Position numbers and translations under genes: made by a program
Source of the DNA: an uncultured Bacilli bacterium
Lineage (GTDB): Bacteria; Bacillota_I; Bacilli_A; RFN20; DUOF01
Assembly: GCA_934101685.1 (NCBI GenBank)
Contig: CAKORZ010000004.1
Location: forward strand, 1 to 40,721
Length of the DNA stretch: 40,721 bases
Reading direction: 5' to 3'
The notes under the pieces: model-generated
Databases searched by the model: none
What the model saw: only the letters and a program-made list of their open reading frames with translations
Told to the model about the DNA's origin: nothing
Shown here: in pieces, positions 9,511 to 17,494 of the stretch
Layout: every line of letters starts with the position of its first letter
Numbering within the stretch: the stretch's first letter is position 1

Positions 9511-9608
9511 TTATCCACCTCTTTTTCTTTATATTTATATTAAAACACATTTTATTGAATATTAAAATTAACAAATTAATAAAATTTATAAGTTTCATTT
9601 TTTATATG

Positions 9609-9617
9609 TGTTATACT
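9609..9617 (+). promoter_or_regulatory. Extended -10 promoter of the SPFH gene
   Basis: TGTTATACT (9609-9617) is a TGn extended -10 element followed closely by the ribosome binding site CGGAGG at 9625-9630. The -35 region is weak. The same TGTTATACTATAAA string occurs before the gene at 12722. Confidence 0.6.
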
Positions 9618-9639
9618 ATAAAAAACGGAGGTATTAATT

Positions 9640-10695
9640 ATGAGTTTGTCATCTAGTTTAGATATTATTGAGTGCCCTAATACAACTGCAAATGTTTTTG
9701 TGCTTAGGTATCCTATGCTAAATAATACAATTAAATCGGGCACTAAATTGTTGGTTAAACAAAATCAGGTTGCTGTTTTTGTTAATGATGGAGTAGTTTT
9801 TGATGTTTTAGCTGAAGGGGTTCACGTGCTTGATGATAAAACATTACCTAAACTTACGCAGTACAAAAAAGCCCAAAAAAGATCTGGGCCTGGATATAAT
9901 TGTGAAATATATTATGTTTTTCTTACTTTATTTGATAATTTAAAATGGGGTATGGTTAATTCTTTGATATTGCGTGATAATGATTTTGGAAGCATTGCAT
10001 TAAGATGCTTTGGTAATTTTTCTTTTAAAGTAACTGACGCTGCTTTGTTTATGACTAATTTATTTGGAAAAATAACGGAGTTTAACGAAGACGATATATC
10101 ATTATATATGCGTACGCTTATTGTTACTGGTGTGACTGAGACACTAGTTGTTAATAGAATATCTGCTTTAGATTTTGTAGCTAATTATGATAAGTTTGAA
10201 ATAGAAGATTTTAAAATAGTAAGAGAGAAATTTGCTGAGTGTGGGCTATTTTTACAAAAATTAAATATTGAAAATATTACTATGCCTGAAGACGTAGAAA
10301 AATTGGTTAATATTAAAATTAATGAAAGAATAGAAACTGGTAATGGAAAATCTCAAAACATGTATCCGATTAACCATCCAATAAATGCAGGTACAATCCA
10401 TACTTCAGAAATGAAGAAGATGTTTAATTTTACTCATGATTTTACTATAACATGTGTTCATTGTGGTGCAACTATTGCTAAAAACTTTAAGTTTTGTCCT
10501 CAATGCGGAAAAGAAAACAAAGAGGTTGCAAAAGAGTGCCCTAATTGTCATAATATTGTAGCGTTTAAAGCAAATTATTGTCCTGATTGTGGAACTAAAT
10601 TATTTGATAAGGATAATGTAGTTTTGTGTAAACATTGTGGCAAGATTGTATCAGAAACCGATTTGTATTGTCCTGATTGTGGTAAATCTTTATAG
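9640..10695 (+). CDS. SPFH-domain protein with C-terminal zinc ribbons
   Basis: A 351-residue protein. Residues 1-230 form an SPFH/Band-7-like domain of the virion-core-protein/YdjI-like type, lacking an N-terminal transmembrane segment. Residues 268-351 contain three Cys4 zinc ribbons, each with paired CxxC motifs (CVHCG/CPQCG, CPNC/CPDCG, CKHCG/CPDCG). Proteins of this plan are cytoplasmic or membrane-peripheral scaffolds, some linked to envelope stress. Function here is not assigned beyond the family. The gene is monocistronic, with a short-leader extended -10 promoter and a strong terminator immediately after the stop codon. Confidence 0.85.
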   Translation: MSLSSSLDIIECPNTTANVFVLRYPMLNNTIKSGTKLLVKQNQVAVFVNDGVVFDVLAEGVHVLDDKTLPKLTQYKKAQKRSGPGYNCEIYYVFLTLFDNLKWGMVNSLILRDNDFGSIALRCFGNFSFKVTDAALFMTNLFGKITEFNEDDISLYMRTLIVTGVTETLVVNRISALDFVANYDKFEIEDFKIVREKFAECGLFLQKLNIENITMPEDVEKLVNIKINERIETGNGKSQNMYPINHPINAGTIHTSEMKKMFNFTHDFTITCVHCGATIAKNFKFCPQCGKENKEVAKECPNCHNIVAFKANYCPDCGTKLFDKDNVVLCKHCGKIVSETDLYCPDCGKSL

Positions 10696-10700
10696 ATAGA

Positions 10701-10728
10701 AAAGGTAGATTTTATCTACCTTTTTTTA
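10701..10728. terminator. Bidirectional terminator, SPFH gene / dapB
   Basis: A perfect 10-bp stem, AAAGGTAGAT (10701-10710) with 10714-10723, has a 3-nt loop and a T-run. It lies between convergent genes and overlaps the last codons of dapB. Confidence 0.9.
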
Positions 10729-11344
10729 ATATTTTTATTAGTTCTTTTTCTACGCCTTTAGCATAAGCTAATTTATTTTTTACAATGTGAGATATTTTAA
10801 TTTCTTCATATTCATTTTCTAAACATATAATATGGTCTAATGTTTGATATGTTGTTCTAATGGAATTTATGGGGGTATCTTTGCTTAAGTGTTTTTGTAA
10901 TAGAAGAGCTGTTCCAGAAGGAATGTCTTTTTTGCTTATGTGATGTGATTCTGTTATAGATGAATTTGGAAAGTCATTTTTTAATTCTTGTAAAAAAGGT
11001 ATGATTTTGGGAATGCCTAAAGAAAAATTAGGAGAGAATACAAAATGTAATTGTTTTTCTAAAGCTTTTTTAGAAAAGATATTTATATTTTCTTCACTAA
11101 TTCCTGTTGTTCCACATATAAAATGAGAGTTGTTATTTAAGCATATATTAGCGTGATTAAAAGCAGCTTCACTATTTGTAAAATCAATTACAATTGAATT
11201 GGGGACAATTATTTCTTCTAAATTATTTTCGTTTAGATTTACTTCATTAGATATTTTATAGCCCTTCTCTTTTAAATAATTATAAACAATACTTCCTGTT
11301 TTCCCTTTTGAACCAGCAAAAATAATATTCAATTTTATCACCAT
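10712..11344 (-). CDS. dapB: 4-hydroxy-tetrahydrodipicolinate reductase
   Basis: DapB catalyses the NAD(P)H-dependent reduction step toward diaminopimelate and lysine, feeding peptidoglycan. Visible motifs are the N-terminal nucleotide-binding loop (IIFAGSKGKTG) and the family's catalytic and substrate-binding segment ESHHISKKDIPSGTA. An in-frame extension reaches back to 11440, but it lies inside nth and lacks family similarity. ATG 11344 (MVIKLNIIFAG) starts right at the Rossmann strand and gives 210 residues, slightly short for the family. It begins 4 nt after the nth stop codon without a clear ribosome binding site, so coupled translation is likely. It is the last gene of the dnaD-nth-dapB operon. 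Confidence 0.88.
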   Translation of the reverse strand: MVIKLNIIFAGSKGKTGSIVYNYLKEKGYKISNEVNLNENNLEEIIVPNSIVIDFTNSEAAFNHANICLNNNSHFICGTTGISEENINIFSKKALEKQLHFVFSPNFSLGIPKIIPFLQELKNDFPNSSITESHHISKKDIPSGTALLLQKHLSKDTPINSIRTTYQTLDHIICLENEYEEIKISHIVKNKLAYAKGVEKELIKILKKGR

Positions 11345-11348
11345 TAAA

Positions 11349-11978
11349 TTATATGCTTTTTTTATTATAATATGTACATTTATCTTTAAATAAGCATGAA
11401 TTACAATTAGGCTTTGAAGCTTTGCAAATATATCTTCCAAATAATACCATTCTTATATGTAATAAGGCCCATTCGCTTTTTGGAAATCTAGTAGTAAGAA
11501 TATCTTCAATCTTAGCTATTGGAGTGTTTTCCTTGCAAATCCCTAGCCTTTTCGTTACACGTGAAACGTGAGTGTCAACTGGAAATGCAGGAATATTAAA
11601 ATACTCTATTAACATTACATTGGCTGTTTTAGTCCCTATTCCTGGTAAAGAGATTAAATCTTTTTTATTATTAGGAACTTTATCGTTATATTTGTCGTGT
11701 AATATTGTGGACAGATTTATAATATTTTTGGCTTTTACATTGCTTAATCCTAGTGGATGAATTATTTTTTCTACATCTTCAAAATTTGATAGTTTTAAGT
11801 CTAACAAAGTTGGATATTTTGAGAATAGTAATGGCGTGACTTGATTAACTTTTTTGTCAGTACATTGTGCAGATAAAAGAATGGCAATTAATAGTTGCCA
11901 ATCATTTTCATAATTTAATTCACATTTTGCATTAGGAAATAAATTTTTTAGGGTAGTGATAATAAAATTATTGTCCAT
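11349..11978 (-). CDS. nth: Endonuclease III (DNA glycosylase/AP lyase)
   Basis: A 209-residue base-excision repair enzyme for oxidised pyrimidines. The helix-hairpin-helix with the catalytic Lys (LPGIGTKTANVML), the catalytic Asp segment (FPVDTHVSRVTKRLG) and the four-Cys iron-sulfur cluster motif near the C-terminus (C-x6-C-x2-C-x5-C, CKASKPNCNSCLFKDKC) are all present. Length is normal. The start ATG overlaps the dnaD stop codon (TAATG), as dnaD-nth pairs do in many Bacilli. Confidence 0.95.
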   Translation of the reverse strand: MDNNFIITTLKNLFPNAKCELNYENDWQLLIAILLSAQCTDKKVNQVTPLLFSKYPTLLDLKLSNFEDVEKIIHPLGLSNVKAKNIINLSTILHDKYNDKVPNNKKDLISLPGIGTKTANVMLIEYFNIPAFPVDTHVSRVTKRLGICKENTPIAKIEDILTTRFPKSEWALLHIRMVLFGRYICKASKPNCNSCLFKDKCTYYNKKSI

Positions 11979-12610
11979 TAGTCATCCATCCAATTTATTT
12001 TTGCAATTTCCATAGTTTCTTCTAGATTCTTTCTCCATTTTTCTGATAAAGGTGATACACCATTTTTAGCAAGTTCTTCTCTTCTTTTCCATTCTAATAA
12101 TACTTTATCTATGTATCTAATTGTTTTTACTTTTGCTAGTGTTGCTACATTTAAAGCTTCTTTTATAGTTGCAGCAGTATTACCTTGATCAAACCAATCT
12201 TTAATTGTATTAACTTCAAATTGAGATAATGCTCTACCGAATTCTGTTTCAAATAAGACAAAAATGTCTTCCTGTTCTTTATTTGTAGGAGTTGATGTTT
12301 GATTTTTTAATTCTTCATAAAATATATCAACTAATTTTTTCTTAAGTGGCTCAATAGAAATTTTTAATTTTTCTTTTCCTTCTAATGTTAGGATATTTTT
12401 CTTTAGTAGATTAGTAAAACAATTATCTATTTCATTAAAATCAAGAGTCATTTTTAATGCAATTAAATCAGGAGTTATAAAATCAACTCCTTTTTGTATT
12501 AAAGAGTTAGTAACTAAAATTATACTTAATTCATTTTCGCTTAGACCTAATTTTTTATAATTATCAACTAGAATAGTACGCCAGTCAATAGCATCCATAA
12601 TTTTTTCCAT
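11978..12610 (-). CDS. dnaD: DnaD-domain primosomal protein
   Basis: A 210-residue protein with an N-terminal winged-helix region and a C-terminal DnaD-like helical domain (FETEFGRALSQFEVNTIKDW, then YIDKVLLEWKRRE). DnaD acts in replication initiation and restart in low-GC Gram-positives, loading helicase together with DnaB and DnaI. The start is placed at ATG 12610, 6 nt after AAGGTG; an in-frame GTG at 12619 would overlap that ribosome binding site. It is first in the operon with nth and dapB, and the dnaD-nth pairing supports the call. Confidence 0.9.
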   Translation of the reverse strand: MEKIMDAIDWRTILVDNYKKLGLSENELSIILVTNSLIQKGVDFITPDLIALKMTLDFNEIDNCFTNLLKKNILTLEGKEKLKISIEPLKKKLVDIFYEELKNQTSTPTNKEQEDIFVLFETEFGRALSQFEVNTIKDWFDQGNTAATIKEALNVATLAKVKTIRYIDKVLLEWKRREELAKNGVSPLSEKWRKNLEETMEIAKINWMDD

Positions 12611-12628
12611 ACTAATCACCTTGCTTTC

Positions 12629-12657
12629 ATTATAACCAAATATAATTGGTATTTCAA
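12629..12657 (-). promoter_or_regulatory. dnaD-nth-dapB promoter with inverted repeat in the spacer
   Basis: Minus-strand TTGAAA (12657-12652) and TATAAT (12634-12629) are separated by exactly 17 bp. The spacer carries the inverted repeat ACCAA (12635-12639) and TTGGT (12646-12650). The promoter lies just ahead of the AAGGTG ribosome binding site of dnaD. The repeat could be an operator, but the half-sites are short. Confidence 0.7.
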
Positions 12658-12697
12658 TTGATTTTTTGATAGTTTAAAAAATTTATTTTCTAGTTTA

Positions 12698-12706
12698 TGT
12701 TATACT
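12698..12706 (+). promoter_or_regulatory. Extended -10 promoter of the phosphotransferase-like gene
   Basis: TGTTATACT (12698-12706) is followed by TATAAAAGG and the start at 12722. No clear -35 is present. The layout matches the SPFH gene promoter. Confidence 0.6.
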
Positions 12707-12721
12707 ATAAAAGGTGGTATT

Positions 12722-13579
12722 ATGTTTGATAGAATTATAACAAGTAAAGTTAGAAAAGAATTAAATAAGATGAACTCTTCTTTAAATGGTGAACTATTAC
12801 CGTTAAAAGTAAAAGATGATGTGTGGATACTTAAAATTGTTAATAATTATAAATCATATCTTATAAAGTTTTATGATAGAAAAGATGGTAAAAATTATAT
12901 AAATAAATATATGATAATGGAAAAACATGGGATTAATTTGCCTAAAATTTTAATGCATAGTGACAATTTAATTGTTTTTGAGGACTATGATGATGAGAAC
13001 TTATATAAAAAGATAAATGAACTTGATTTAGATGATAATATTATAGATGAAATAGCTAAATGGTATAAGAAATTACATTCTTTAGAGATTGATGAATTAA
13101 GTGATTATAAAAGATATTTTACTTTAAATAATATTAATAAAGTTATTGAAAAATATAGCCTTCAATATAACAAAAATTTTAAGTACATTTGTGATAACTT
13201 TTACAATATTAGTTTGAAATGTAAAAGGTTAAAAAGTCATGTCATTTTGAATGATTTTAATGGGAATAGTATGCTTATTTCTAATAAAAATGGATTAATA
13301 TATTACTGTGATTTTGATAATTTGACAAATGGTTTTACTTACATGGATATTGAAAAAATAAAAATGATTTTTAGTAAAGATCAATTTGAAAAATTTGTTT
13401 GTGAATATGGTGTAATAAACGAAGATGAATATGCAATAGAAGAAGTTGTGTGTAAAATAATAAATTTATATTTGTCAACTAAATCCGATATGGTTTCTAT
13501 AGAAGATAAGAAAATTTTGGATGAAGTTGTAAGTGAGAAATTTTACGCGAAACTTCAAAGAATTGTTGAGTGGCTTTAA
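12722..13579 (+). CDS. Phosphotransferase/choline-kinase-like protein, divergent
   Basis: The 285-residue product resembles the aminoglycoside phosphotransferase/choline kinase fold. An N-lobe segment carries a Lys in YLIKFYD, a hinge-like LIVFEDYDDENLYK follows, and a C-lobe segment HVILNDFNGNSMLI (about 172-185) leads into YYCDFDN (about 192-198). In active relatives the loop reads HGD-x4-N and the metal site D-F/W-D. Here the first is LNDFNGN, which keeps Asp and Asn but loses HG. The substrate is unknown, and a structural or regulatory role is possible. The gene has its own promoter and is divergent from the dnaD operon. Confidence 0.55.
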   Translation: MFDRIITSKVRKELNKMNSSLNGELLPLKVKDDVWILKIVNNYKSYLIKFYDRKDGKNYINKYMIMEKHGINLPKILMHSDNLIVFEDYDDENLYKKINELDLDDNIIDEIAKWYKKLHSLEIDELSDYKRYFTLNNINKVIEKYSLQYNKNFKYICDNFYNISLKCKRLKSHVILNDFNGNSMLISNKNGLIYYCDFDNLTNGFTYMDIEKIKMIFSKDQFEKFVCEYGVINEDEYAIEEVVCKIINLYLSTKSDMVSIEDKKILDEVVSEKFYAKLQRIVEWL

Positions 13580-13689
13580 AAATATTAAACATTTTGTTCA
13601 AGAAACATTAAAAAAAAATAAAAACAATAGTAATATTGTATAAGAAAAGTTAATTTTATGTTAAATTAGATTTGTAATAAGAGGTGAAA

Positions 13690-16600
13690 ATGGTGAAAAA
13701 GGATAAGACATTAAAATATATAATTTTAATATTTGCAATGGTAATGTCTTTTTTTGCATTTTCAAATAGTAATGCAAAGGCAAGTACTTTATTTTATGAT
13801 GAACTTTCTAAGGTGAATTTAGAGTTAGAAGATAACGGTTCTAATCAATATGTAATAATTGGAGCAAGTACATCAGAAGAACATATTGATAATTGGATTA
13901 TTCCTGATTCATATGATTCATTACCTATTGTTGCTGTTAAAAATGGAACTAATGAAAGTGTTTTAAAAGATTTAGCTAATGTTATTTATGGAAAAATAAC
14001 TATTGGTGCAAATATTGCTAGATTAGGAGATTATGCATTTGCTGGATTTAGTAATGTTGATGAGATTGTAGTTCCAGAGAGCGTTATTACAATTGGTAAA
14101 GATGCATTTGCTGATTGTAATAACTTGGCTATTCTTAGAATAAATAGATTTTATGTAAGTGAGGCTGATCAATATACAGTTATAGATGATGGTGAAACAG
14201 CAGGATTGAATAATGTTAAAATTGTTTTCCCTAATCAAACAATAAAAAATAATTATTATTTATCATCTGGTTGGAATAGTAGCTTGACAGAAAATTTCAC
14301 TTATGAGATAACAATAAATTTGCATAAAAATTATCCAATTATAGAAGAGGCGAGTTCTATTGTAGCTGTTAAAGGGTTCTCTGGTTATGCAGTTGGAAGT
14401 GTTCTTTTTGAAAATGATAATTTGAAAGAAGAATACAAATTATCATCAGATGGTTTTAACTTTATAGCGTGGTGTGATGAGGGTGTAAAGATTAGTAATG
14501 ATACTATATTAACAAACAATGTTGATCTTTACCCAAAATGGGAAATAAAAGAATTTTCAAATGTAAGTATAGGAACTTATTATGCAGATAGTGAAACTTC
14601 TGATTTAGTCCTTAAAAATAATGGAGATACAACTATTACTTATGGTGATTATAATGATGGATTAAAAATAAAAATGTCATATAATCATGAATTACTAAAT
14701 AGTGCAAGCGTTGTATATTCTTGGTCTAAGAAGAGTGGCCCAGTGTTTATACCTACTCCTATGAGTGAAGAAACTTATGGTGTTAAATTTGTGAATGATA
14801 GTTCTACATATAAGGAAAAAGTTACATTAACATATCAAGGTAAAGACGGCAATGGAGAATTAGCTACTTATGAAACTTCAATTGAAAAAGAAATAAAAGT
14901 AACTATTTTAAAAAGAAATTTATTAATAAATGTTAATGATAATTCTACTGAGTATGGTGTTTATGCAAAACCACAACTAATTGATGGAAATTATTATTCT
15001 ATTGATTCTAGTACAGTATTGGCTGATGGTGAAATTATAAATTCAGATGATGTTATTACATATGATACTTATGAAGATGATTATAAAAATGTTAATATTT
15101 ATCCAAATGCATTAAAGATTAAAATTGATAAAATAATGAATGGTGAAACAAACACTATTGAGAATTATGAAATTAGTTATCATTATGGTACATTAACAGT
15201 TACTCATAAAAATATTACTATTAATCTTGAAGAAAATAAAACAATTGAATTTGGTGATAGCGATATAGTAAACATTAGTAAACAATATGATATATATGGT
15301 GTAAATGAAAGTGTTGTTTATACATTCGGAAGAGAAAACCAAACTAATAAAAATATTGGTGAATATAATATTACAAATGTTTCAATTAATAATTCAAATT
15401 ATAGAGTAACATTGGATACTTCTGTTGAAAGAAAGCTAATTATAGTACCTAAAAAGGTTGAGGTTATATGGAATGTTAGCGAAAATTTGGTGTACGATGG
15501 CAATGCTAAAGATGCATTTGCAAAATATGTTGATAATGATGGTAATGATTGTAATTTAAAAGTTAAGTTTACTAAAAATGATGTTTCTGTAGCCTTTAGA
15601 AATGCAGGAACTTATACACTAACTGCAGAAATGGAAACTGTAGATAATAATTATTCTTTATATACAAATTCTCAAATAACTAGGAATATTGAAAAGGCTG
15701 AAAGTATACTATCAGGTATAGAGAGACAAACAAAAACATATAATGGATTCAATCAATATGTTGATGTAGAAATTAATCATTATGAAGCGATTATAAAACA
15801 AAAATATAGTCAAAAGAATGAATGTAAAAATGTTACTACTAATAGTTCTCCTTGTACAGTTATTGCTTATGTTGATGAAACAGAGAATTATAAGGCTGCT
15901 AGTAAAGTGTTTAATTTATATATAAATGCTTATAGATTAGTGGTTTCACCAAGAGTTTTTGAAGTTGTATATGGTACTGGAATATCATCAAATGATTTAG
16001 GTATGTTGGTTGATGGAATTAACGATGAACAAATAATGATTTATTTTGTTGCTGATAATGTTACAGGAATAAGAAATGTTGGAGAATATGATATAGTTGG
16101 AATTAACTATACTACAAATACTAACTATGTTGCAAATATGGTTGCTGGAAGTGGAGAAAATAAGTTACATGTTGTACCTATGCCTCTTACTGTTGAATTT
16201 TACTATTATGAAAATCTTGTTTATGATGGTAATTTAAAAAATATAGCTGTTAGAGTGTTTGGAACAGAAGAAAGTAAAGATGTTATTGGATTGCAAATAG
16301 ACTATGGTAATAAACCTATTAGAAATGCAGGAAAATATACAATAACAGCAAGTTTAACAAATCCTAATTACAAAATAACGAATTCTTCTACATTAGAATT
16401 TAGTATCGCTAAAGCAAGATATAATGTTGCGGATTTAAAACTAGAAGATAAAAAAGTAAACTTTAATTTTGGTAGTCATTTTATAAATTTACAAGGTAAT
16501 TTGCCAACTGGATTGCAAGCTATTTATACAATAGATGGACATGATGGAAATGGTACTGCATTGCCTTTCAAACATACTGTAAAAGTTACTTTTGAAGGAG

Positions 16601-17409
16601 ATTTTGAAAACTATGAATATGTTGAACCTTTAGTAGCTATTTTGAATATTAGCACAGCATGGATTTGGATTACTCTTGGTTCTCTTCTTGTTGTATTTGT
16701 AGCAGCATTCTTTATATTAAAATACTTAATTAATAATAAGAAACTTGCTATATTAAGAAGAGTTAGTAAGCGTAGAATAAGAAGATTAATAAAGAAAAAC
16801 AGGGAACTAAATAAAATAAATGATATTATTAGAAAACAAAGTCAAAAAAATGAAAATGTTGATGAGGATGTAGAGATAGAAGAACCTATTAAATTTGTTA
16901 AAAACACAGTTTATGTTTCTAGTGTTGATGATGCTATATCTATGTCATTTGTTGATAAATTATTTAAATCTGCTTATGGGACAAAGCAATTTTATAGTGA
17001 AGTTAAAAATGAATTATTATCATATGAGGGAATTGTTAGTAAGATAAAAAGAGACTATGAGACATTCTATTTGAATAATATTCCTGTTGCTAAGTTTGAT
17101 ATAGTTGATGGTAATCTGTTTGTTTATTTTGCTTTAGATCCAACCCAATATAAAGTTGAGGAATATCATCATGAAAATGCTTCTGATCAAAAAGTATTTT
17201 CTTCTGTTCCTTTGAAACTTATTGTAAATTCTATTGAATCATTAAGACATGCTAAAATGTTTGTAAGAATTATTAGAAAACGTGAAGGAATTAAAGCTGT
17301 AAGTAACTTTGTAAGAACTGATTATGTAAAAGTTTATACTGCTAAAGAAGGAACCTTTAAAATATTTAGAAAAACAATGGCTAAAAAAGGCGAAGAAATT
17401 GAAGATTAA
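13690..17409 (+). CDS. Large surface protein: LRR_5, Flg_new/InlB-like and MBG repeats, TM, cytoplasmic domain
   Basis: The start at ATG 13690 fits GAGG at 13681-13684; an in-frame GTG at 13684 lies inside that site. The product has about 1239 residues. After a signal peptide comes a short BspA-like LRR segment (GANIARLGDYAFAGF, IGKDAFADCNNL) and an InlB-B/Flg_new-like repeat ending in LYPKWE. Several MBG-type modules follow with the recurring pattern VYDGN...RNAGTYT. A transmembrane helix (IWITLGSLLVVFVAAFFIL) sits near residue 990. The remaining 225 residues face the cytoplasm: a basic, coiled start, then a compact domain with DGNLFVYFALDP. Anchoring by a helix plus a folded inside domain, rather than LPXTG, is notable. 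Function is probably adhesion or envelope-related. Confidence 0.8.
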   Translation: MVKKDKTLKYIILIFAMVMSFFAFSNSNAKASTLFYDELSKVNLELEDNGSNQYVIIGASTSEEHIDNWIIPDSYDSLPIVAVKNGTNESVLKDLANVIYGKITIGANIARLGDYAFAGFSNVDEIVVPESVITIGKDAFADCNNLAILRINRFYVSEADQYTVIDDGETAGLNNVKIVFPNQTIKNNYYLSSGWNSSLTENFTYEITINLHKNYPIIEEASSIVAVKGFSGYAVGSVLFENDNLKEEYKLSSDGFNFIAWCDEGVKISNDTILTNNVDLYPKWEIKEFSNVSIGTYYADSETSDLVLKNNGDTTITYGDYNDGLKIKMSYNHELLNSASVVYSWSKKSGPVFIPTPMSEETYGVKFVNDSSTYKEKVTLTYQGKDGNGELATYETSIEKEIKVTILKRNLLINVNDNSTEYGVYAKPQLIDGNYYSIDSSTVLADGEIINSDDVITYDTYEDDYKNVNIYPNALKIKIDKIMNGETNTIENYEISYHYGTLTVTHKNITINLEENKTIEFGDSDIVNISKQYDIYGVNESVVYTFGRENQTNKNIGEYNITNVSINNSNYRVTLDTSVERKLIIVPKKVEVIWNVSENLVYDGNAKDAFAKYVDNDGNDCNLKVKFTKNDVSVAFRNAGTYTLTAEMETVDNNYSLYTNSQITRNIEKAESILSGIERQTKTYNGFNQYVDVEINHYEAIIKQKYSQKNECKNVTTNSSPCTVIAYVDETENYKAASKVFNLYINAYRLVVSPRVFEVVYGTGISSNDLGMLVDGINDEQIMIYFVADNVTGIRNVGEYDIVGINYTTNTNYVANMVAGSGENKLHVVPMPLTVEFYYYENLVYDGNLKNIAVRVFGTEESKDVIGLQIDYGNKPIRNAGKYTITASLTNPNYKITNSSTLEFSIAKARYNVADLKLEDKKVNFNFGSHFINLQGNLPTGLQAIYTIDGHDGNGTALPFKHTVKVTFEGDFENYEYVEPLVAILNISTAWIWITLGSLLVVFVAAFFILKYLINNKKLAILRRVSKRRIRRLIKKNRELNKINDIIRKQSQKNENVDEDVEIEEPIKFVKNTVYVSSVDDAISMSFVDKLFKSAYGTKQFYSEVKNELLSYEGIVSKIKRDYETFYLNNIPVAKFDIVDGNLFVYFALDPTQYKVEEYHHENASDQKVFSSVPLKLIVNSIESLRHAKMFVRIIRKREGIKAVSNFVRTDYVKVYTAKEGTFKIFRKTMAKKGEEIED

Positions 17410-17443
17410 AAAGGCTATTTAAATTATAAATAAGCCTTTTTTT
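17409..17443 (+). terminator. Terminator of the large surface protein gene
   Basis: AAAAGGCTATTTA pairs with TAAATAAGCCTTTT with a single bulged T. A run of seven or more T follows the stop codon of the surface protein gene. Confidence 0.82.
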
Positions 17444-17494
17444 CTTCTTTTTTTTATATATAAATTTTATAATTATAGCAAGAGGGGTGTTTTG

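Noticed and set aside
10712..11440. Longer dapB start at 11440
   Set aside because: The extra N-terminus lies inside nth and has no DapB similarity; ATG 11344 begins at the Rossmann strand.
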